Of a DNA stretch of 64,000 bases, positions 57,757 to 64,000 are shown piece by piece. The translations under genes were made by a program, and so were the position numbers. The stretch is from Bradysia coprophila. Taxonomy: Eukaryota > Arthropoda > Insecta > Diptera > Sciaridae. The notes under the pieces are model-generated. The model was not told where the DNA came from and ran no database searches. It worked only from the letters and a program-made list of their open reading frames with translations. Numbering within the stretch: position 1 is the first letter of the stretch; each line of letters opens with the position of its first letter. The stretch covers positions 8,939,739 through 9,003,738 of the forward strand of contig NC_050735.1 in assembly GCF_014529535.1 (NCBI RefSeq). Direction: 5' to 3'.

Positions 57757-58300
57757 GGTTCTTAAAGAATAGGTTAAGACAACTCTGAGTTGATCACGAA
57801 GGCGGTGACACACAGTTGCTCCTCCTACTTCTCATTGTTAAAAAGTAGACGAACAGCTAAAGGAAGAGAGTAAGTACGACTACAGCTTAAGGTTTTGCAC
57901 TCAAAACGATCTCTCCGTTTTCTCTCGTTTATGTAATTAATGAAAGTAGATAAGTAGGTATGGCCAGTCCATACAAGTCGGAGCACATACGGATTTGCAT
58001 GGCACCACCTCAAACGAACTCATTTCTAGTGGAAATTTGCACTAGAAATGAGTTCGTTTGAGGTGGCGCCATGCAAATCCGTATGTGCTCCGGCTAGAAC
58101 AAATTTGAACGTTTGTCCATACCTATCTATTTACTTTCATTGTATGTAATAGCGTACATGTATTTAAACAATGGAACAGATGTTATAAAAGGCGTGCCAT
58201 AACATGTGCGCTATTGTTTAAACACATAATTCACCGCCGTTACTCATATGTTATTAACCTAAAAGTTCTGACAGAACAGGTTGAAAGACACGCCCGAAAG
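57757..58300. mobile_element. hAT-type MITE end with a nested perfect palindrome
   Basis: 57756-57815 is the CAAGGTTCTTAAAGAATAGG ... GATCACGAAGGCGGTGACAC left end. Within it 57970-58023 and 58039-58095 are inverted copies around CGGATTTGCATGGC / GCCATGCAAATCCG with a loop of about 15 bp. A diverged partner end (GTTCTGACAGAACAGG) lies at 58265. Confidence 0.55.
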
Positions 58301-59369
58301 CGGGTAGATTCAAATTTGTTGAACGCATTACACAGTGTTTTAAACTGATCCTTTAGACCCTTCATCCATCTAGGTTCGGAAAGGACTGGTTATCTAGTAG
58401 AGCGTGTAAAATATCCACTGATCCGTAAAAATTTGGTTGCCAACTAATATCGTAGGTGTCTTAAACTGTTCCGTCAGAATTTAGTTATCTATCGACAAAA
58501 ATGAAAAAGACTAATGGCACAAATAATATGCTTCTACACAAGGCTGTAAACTTTGGGAACACGTCTTTTCCATACAAACGAATTCAACAAAATCGAATTT
58601 GTATGGCGTGGTGAATTTTAAATATGAAACGTAGTGTGTCTGTCACCAGTGTATCTGCATTGCTTGACCTTCCCAAAATTTACAGCGATGCTTCAACAAG
58701 GTAAATTTGCATCTTAAAAGCAGTAATAGATTTCACATCAATGTTTTGAAAGTTGTTAGATCCAGGGCTAAGTAAACTTAGGGAAGGTCACACAGTATAC
58801 GCGGCAAAACACCACTTCTGATGATTCTTCAAAGTTTGCAGCCTTGGTTAGATCAAACGAAAGAATACAACCGATATTATGTTTACATGCCGTCAAAGGT
58901 TAAACAGCAATGATTTTCACTTACATCGACGAACAGTTCTTACGCCAACTCTTTAGGCAAGACTATTTTAAAGGCTATTTAGAAGAAGGAAAAGAAATGA
59001 GAATTCAAATGATTCTGCAACTGGTTAGATACCAATTATAACAATCACAAAACGGACTCATTTTGGATCGATGACAGAGATGACAGTGAACAAGTTACCG
59101 CACGAGAAAAATAAAACCGCATGAAGAGTTGTGTGTATTACTGTCGGAAAACAGTTTTTTGATTAAAATAAAAGGTGAGAGTTTTGCTTAATTACTTGTG
59201 CACAGACAACGGATACCTGTGTCGAATGTTTAGTTACATCTTTCATGTTTGCTTTGCGTGACAATCGTATTATTGTAAAGATGAAAAAAATGTAGCTCTG
59301 CGACCTGAGATCCTTGACATAACCCATTAGGTACAACTAAATTACCAACAAAAATAATTTCATTTACAG
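58300..59369 (+). other. Spacer and probable 5' UTR intron of NO66
   Basis: No gene seen. A splice acceptor TTTACAG ends at 59369, ten bases before the NO66 start codon, so part of this stretch is likely a 5' UTR intron. The donor was not identified. Confidence 0.4.
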
Positions 59370-59379
59370 ACTTTCCATC

Positions 59380-61140
59380 ATGCAGTCCAGCAGTTCGACA
59401 GCATCGCATTTCGATTTTGAATCATTCAATGAGCCTGCTAGCAGCTCTCAGCGATTCAAACAATCTTCAAACAAACGAAAGCAGTCAACGATGTCAAAGG
59501 AAACGGGAAGGAAACGACTGAGTCGATCATCGCAAGACTCTTTCACTTCTGACGATGAGTCAAAATTATCCAACAAATTGGCGCATTCTTCAAAACCGGG
59601 GAACAGAGCCGAAAAGAACAGATCGTCAAAGAAACGACGCAAAGGCAACGATTTGGCGAAGAATACAAGTGGTAAGAATGACAGCGGTGAATTGGTGTCC
59701 GGCGGTTCGGAGAATAAAATGCAGGTTGCGGTTTACAAACACTTTCCCACGAACTCGAAGCCAAATTATTCGGATGCTTTGAATTTGACACCACTAACGG
59801 GCAGCATTGAGGAGGGACAGAAATTGTTCGGTGTTCTGATTAAACCGATTCCGGTGTCAACATTCATGGACAAGTATTGGGAACAGAAGCCAATCCGAAT
59901 CCAGAGACGCTTTTCGGATTACTATAAAGACCTGATCTCAACGGAAATTATTGACAAAATGTTGCGCGAGAACCATGTCGAGTTTACGAAAAACATTGAC
60001 ATTACGCAGTACAAGGACGGAGTTCGAGAGACGCTCAATCCTGTGGGACGAGCAATGCCACCATGCGTTTGGCACTATTACGGGGAGGGAAATTCAATTC
60101 GTATCTTAAATCCGCAAACCTTTCTGCCTGCCATTCATTCACTGAACGCAACACTTCAGGAATATTTTCAGTGTATGATCGGCGCCAACGTTTATCTTAC
60201 TCCGAAGAATAGTCAAGGTTTTGCGCCTCACTACGATGACATCGAAGCGTTCGTATTGCAAGTCGAAGGCAAGAAACGCTGGCGTTTGTATAAGCCGAAG
60301 AACCGGAGCAGTATGTTGCCCCGCGAATCTTCGAAAAATTTCAAACAAGAGGAAATCGGTGAACCGTGTCTGGATGTTGTTTTAGAAGCGGGGGATTTAC
60401 TGTACTTTCCCAGAGGATATATCCACCAGGCGCTCACTCTCAAAGACTACCATTCGTTACATATAACTGTCAGTGCTTATCAGAAGCAAACGTTCGGCGA
60501 TTTATTGGAAACGTTGATTCCGATGGCCCTGAAGGAGGCGATAAACGAAAATGAAATTCTGCGTCGCGGCCTGCCACTAAACATTTGGCAACGGTTGGGC
60601 GTTGTTAATTCCGACAATTACTTACCGGAGCGCGAGGCTATCATCAAAAGTATTATGAAATGTTTCGACAAGGTATGCAGTTATGTGCGAACCGACACCA
60701 ATCTGGACAATGCAGTCGATCAAATGGCATTAAGATATCAACACGATGCTCTGCCACCGAAACTAACGCCAGACGAAGAGCTACGTTCTGTGTACAGCTC
60801 GAAGGCCATGGTTACGCCATCCGGTCAGGTGGAGAGTCCGTACATTGAGTGCCATACGAAAATTCGACTAATTCGTGCGAATATATTGCGTATGGTACGA
60901 CATGAGGACGAGATTCGCGTGTATTACAGTTCGGAAAATTCCAAAGAATATCACGGTTTCGAAGAGAATTTTCTGGACATTGATCCGACTGATGCGCCGG
61001 CCGTCGAAGTGCTGATCAAAGCTTATCCAACATTTATTACACCCGATCAACTGCAATTGGAAGATGACGATCACAATTTGTCAGTTGCACAGGATTTGTG
61101 GGAAAAGGGAATGCTGATGACCGAAGCACCACTGCTGTAA
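59380..61140 (+). CDS. NO66: NO66-type ribosomal oxygenase (JmjC histidyl hydroxylase)
   Basis: A single coding exon of 586 residues. The first about 110 residues are Ser/Lys-rich with nuclear/nucleolar-type basic runs (KKRRKG, RKRLSRSS). The JmjC domain follows with the iron ligands His284 and Asp286 (FAPHYDDIEAFVLQVEG) and His349 (YFPRGYIHQA), then the winged-helix-like C-terminal domain. NO66 enzymes are Fe(II)/2-oxoglutarate dioxygenases that hydroxylate a histidine of ribosomal protein uL2; demethylation of histone H3 lysines has also been reported. Sequence NVYLTPKNSQGFAPHYDDIEAF is close to human NO66 and distinguishes it from MINA53. Family length about 600-650 residues, so complete. 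Poly(A) signal AATAAA at 61178. Confidence 0.95.
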   Translation: MQSSSSTASHFDFESFNEPASSSQRFKQSSNKRKQSTMSKETGRKRLSRSSQDSFTSDDESKLSNKLAHSSKPGNRAEKNRSSKKRRKGNDLAKNTSGKNDSGELVSGGSENKMQVAVYKHFPTNSKPNYSDALNLTPLTGSIEEGQKLFGVLIKPIPVSTFMDKYWEQKPIRIQRRFSDYYKDLISTEIIDKMLRENHVEFTKNIDITQYKDGVRETLNPVGRAMPPCVWHYYGEGNSIRILNPQTFLPAIHSLNATLQEYFQCMIGANVYLTPKNSQGFAPHYDDIEAFVLQVEGKKRWRLYKPKNRSSMLPRESSKNFKQEEIGEPCLDVVLEAGDLLYFPRGYIHQALTLKDYHSLHITVSAYQKQTFGDLLETLIPMALKEAINENEILRRGLPLNIWQRLGVVNSDNYLPEREAIIKSIMKCFDKVCSYVRTDTNLDNAVDQMALRYQHDALPPKLTPDEELRSVYSSKAMVTPSGQVESPYIECHTKIRLIRANILRMVRHEDEIRVYYSSENSKEYHGFEENFLDIDPTDAPAVEVLIKAYPTFITPDQLQLEDDDHNLSVAQDLWEKGMLMTEAPLL

Positions 61141-61225
61141 GTGATTGCAATCATTATTACGAGAAGGATTTTGTTTTAATAAAAAACATTTTACGATAAT
61201 TCACAATAAGCTCCATGGTTTTTAG

Positions 61226-62830
61226 TTAAAGTTCGGGACTGGTCAGGGTTACCTGAACGCGTCTCGACCTGAACCCTTTGTTTTCTATTTTATATCACCT
61301 AAGTTGACCTGAAATCTGAATTTAGTATAATTAGGTCAAATCTAATTCACAAACGATCTTTTTAACGTTGCAGCTTTGGCAACGGACTATTCGTATATAC
61401 GTAATTCTCGATCTCTAACACCAACGGTTTAAGCGAAAAAACAGCACAAACAAACAAAGAATGTCGGAAGGGCTGAGCTAGAAACAAACGATGTGCCATT
61501 AGGCTTATCAAAGAAACACACTCCAGACGAACAAACAGAGCTATAGCTCTTCCCTTGCCCAAGCATCACGTAAAGTGACAAAAACAAGAAGAAGAAGAAA
61601 AGCTGTTTCGACCTCGAGAACTAGCGGCGGTCCTAGGTCAGAGTGGACTGACCATCTTCAGTTGTTTCCGCTAGCCTCTTACACAAGACAGCAAAAACTT
61701 TTCTTACGAACAAGTGTTAAAAGTTTTTCAAATTAATTGCCATCCGCTGATGGAAGCACGGACTGTTATGAAAGCTGCTACGAAATTCATCCCCAAACGC
61801 AGCAAAACGCAGTAAAACGAAGATCGACGACAAAAGCATTTAGAGCGACCGTTTTCTTCAAAAAATTTTCAAAGAAAAAACTTCTTACCTTCTTGTCATC
61901 AACTGCTGAACTAGCCATATCCGCTCAAGCTCTTTTACGTTAACCGAACCGAAAATTTACAGCCAATCGGAGTTAAAACTGGGACTTGCGGACACAGAGA
62001 AAACCGCTGACAAAATCGCCGAAAAAATCGTTGACAAAAACAAACGACTTCACAAAGGCAAATCGATCAATTAACAAAAAGACAGCTACAACCCTCATGG
62101 GGAATCTTCCACTAGAAGACAGAAAACCTCTGCAAGCCAACTTTCACAGGAACCAATCATAAATCCACCAGGAAAGGACTTCAGAAATCGTCCACAGAAA
62201 CCACTCATCAAAAAATCGTTACAGAAAACGCTTGCACGCAGAAACGTCTCTGGGAATCCGGTTAAAGAAACACACGGCAAAGGAGAACGCCCACGGCAAG
62301 TCTACAGATCATTGGTTATAGGCAAGTACAACGGACAGACCCATGGACTAACAAGGAAACGAGAAATAAAAACGAATTCAATTCAACAACAAAAACCTCT
62401 ATTAACGATTCAGAGGACATAAGAAACGAAAACGAGCTGCCACATCATCAATCACGAGCTCTTTTTAACTTCAACGAGTTTTTCTTGGCTTTCTTCTTCC
62501 CTTTATTGACTTTAGAAACACTGCAAACGAAACCTTCCGGTGGTTTCATTATCATTTTAATTCTGGAGTGTGTTTCTTTGATAAGCCTAATGGCACATCG
62601 TTTGTTTCTAGCTCAGCCCGTCGTACCTTCCAACATTCTTTGTTTGTTTGTGCTGTTTTTTCGCTTAAACCGTTGGTGTTAGAGATCGAGAATTACGTAT
62701 GTACGAATAGTCCGTTGCCAAAGCTGCAACGTTAAAAAGATCGTTTGTGAATTGAGCCGAAACGACTGCAACCTGACATGACCAGACTCATTTGAAATAA
62801 TCCAGGTTCAGGTCAAGTCAGGTTGACCTG
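61226..62830. mobile_element. Retroelement-derived inverted repeat just 3' of NO66
   Basis: Arms 61338-61530 and 62562-62756 are inverted copies (about 190 bp, TTAGGCTTATCAAAGAAACA ... and its inverse). Outside the arms are CAGGTTCAGGTCA-type motifs. The minus strand of 61540-61660 matches 31.6 kb, so the arms seem to be two oppositely oriented retroelement 3' ends. The 1-kb middle has no clear protein family. Confidence 0.6.
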
Positions 62831-63095
62831 AAGTTTAAAATGATTTTTACCTATTCTCTCCAGTAATTGCTCGTTTAATTGCGGTAGCATCCGCACCTTA
62901 TTAATCTTTTGATCATCTTCTAGAAGCATGGGAGAACGACAGAGACTAATAACTATTTGGGAATTAATTTCCTAAAATTCCCAATTTTTTTTTCTTACCA
63001 TTTTTATAATTAAATGCTCGTAAAACGTCAGGAAAAGATCAAAAACTGTTAAAAACTATGAACAAGCAAAGAACAAAAAATTGGAAACTTTCTGG

Positions 63096-63345
63096 AATTA
63101 CAGTTTGTTCATTTCATTTTTACACAGTTTTAGATATGTCAGAGTTTTAAATGTACCCAGTCAATTAAGTTCTTCCCAAATTATGAATTTTTGGCGCAAA
63201 CTTTAAAATTTCTATCGCGAATTCAAATATTGCGCAATTTGAGAAGAACTTAATTGACTGGGTACATTAAAAACTCTGACATATCGACAATCTTTAGAAA
63301 CTGTGTAAAAATGAAATGAACAAACTGTAATTCCCAAATATTAGG
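63096..63345. mobile_element. Two-level palindrome (MITE-like)
   Basis: Inner arms: GTACCCAGTCAATTAAGTTC at 63153 and its inverse at 63246. Outer arms: ACAGTTTGTTCATTTCATTT at 63100 and its inverse at 63308. The whole forms a hairpin with a loop at about 63178-63236. No target duplication was identified. Confidence 0.65.
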
Positions 63346-63657
63346 CTCTGGATAACGACCAGGGAGCTATCAAAATTTTAAATGGTTTCCATAAGCGGTA
63401 AGAACCTGGGTAAAAAATGGCTTTGAAAATCTTTTATAAGCATTTGTATTCATGTTTAATAATCCGAAACGAAAATCGCCACAACAAAATTATCTGACAA
63501 CACCAATCTATATGAAGCCGTTCCTTTCCGGAGTATACTGCCGATTAGTTCATATTCTGGAACTGAATTAGAATGATGAGGTGGGTTGTAATAGCGCCAA
63601 TTATCTATACAAAATAAAGTCAATTTAGATCTCATCCTTCCGGGCGGCATTGTATCG

Positions 63658-63796
63658 TGGGCAACATCAAAGGGCGTATCTCCGATATCTCAGGAACTAC
63701 TGAACCGATTTTGTTAATTATTTTCCTTGAAACTATCAAAATCGAATACAGTAGCCCTGATATATCGGAGATACTCCCTTCAGTGATGTTGCCCTC
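63658..63796. repeat. Imperfect palindrome with GGGCAACATCA ends
   Basis: GGGCAACATCAAAGGGCGTATCTCCGATAT-like sequence at 63659 is the approximate inverse of ATATCGGAGATACTCCCTTC...GATGTTGCCC ending at 63794. The last 200 bases of the window show no gene. Confidence 0.55.
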
Positions 63797-64000
63797 GATG
63801 TCGCGTTTATATTAACGAAAATGGGGTCGTTTTTCACAATAATCCTGTAAACACATTCCTGAAACCATTTCGATACATTTATCGAAAAACAAATCTTGTT
63901 AACTTTTTACAGAATGAGTATCGATATCATTACGACAATAATAGTGCATTAGATTGTCCAAGGCGTGTACGCATTACGAGAGCTTGTACGAGTATAATGA

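Overview
The window is a piece of nuclear genome from an insect, most likely a lower (nematoceran) dipteran. I infer this from intron-containing genes with insect-type short introns (52-75 nt alongside multi-kb ones), closest recognisable relatives among fly proteins (diablo, Septin1, suppressor of white-apricot), an insect-specific odorant receptor family, AT-rich spacers, and a heavy load of short palindromic transposons. No prokaryotic, plasmid or viral features were seen.

Layout from left to right. 1-1.7 kb: minisatellites. 1.7-3.5 kb (+): last two exons of a ZP-domain cuticle protein, dusky-like type. 3.5-9.3 kb: its 3' UTR, then palindromic elements. 9.4-10.0 kb (-) and 10.4-12.0 kb (+): a head-to-head pair, mitochondrial ferredoxin 1 and a NEPRO-family nucleolar protein. 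12-14.4 kb: broken hAT-type MITEs and a tRNA-like palindrome. 14.6-18.1 kb (+): diablo/KLHL20, nine coding exons including a 22-nt microexon and an in-frame GC-AG intron. 20.5-21.1 kb (+): an unrecognised 179-residue protein. 25.0-30.7 kb (+): Septin1, with a C2HC zinc-finger gene nested antisense in one intron. 34.8-36.3 kb (-): a complete odorant receptor. 41.0-42.9 kb (+): a second odorant receptor broken by a frameshift and an insertion. 44.0-47.2 kb (-): cytochrome b5. 47.8-49.0 kb: an array of hAT-type MITEs. 49.4-54.6 kb (+): suppressor of white-apricot splicing factor, tail to tail with RIOK3 kinase (54.7-56.5 kb, -). 59.4-61.1 kb (+): NO66 oxygenase. 61.2-64 kb: retroelement-derived inverted repeat and other palindromes.

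The genes are independent housekeeping or tissue genes, not a pathway cluster. Shared themes are ribosome biogenesis (NEPRO, RIOK3, NO66 are all linked to it in other animals), redox/heme (ferredoxin, cytochrome b5) and chemosensation (two receptors, one dead). The spacers are the unusual part: at least eight distinct inverted-repeat families, several nested, two with 8-bp target duplications typical of hAT transposons and one with a TA duplication typical of Tc1/mariner. Gene models were assembled by hand from reading frame, splice consensus and family similarity; no alignment or transcript data were available.
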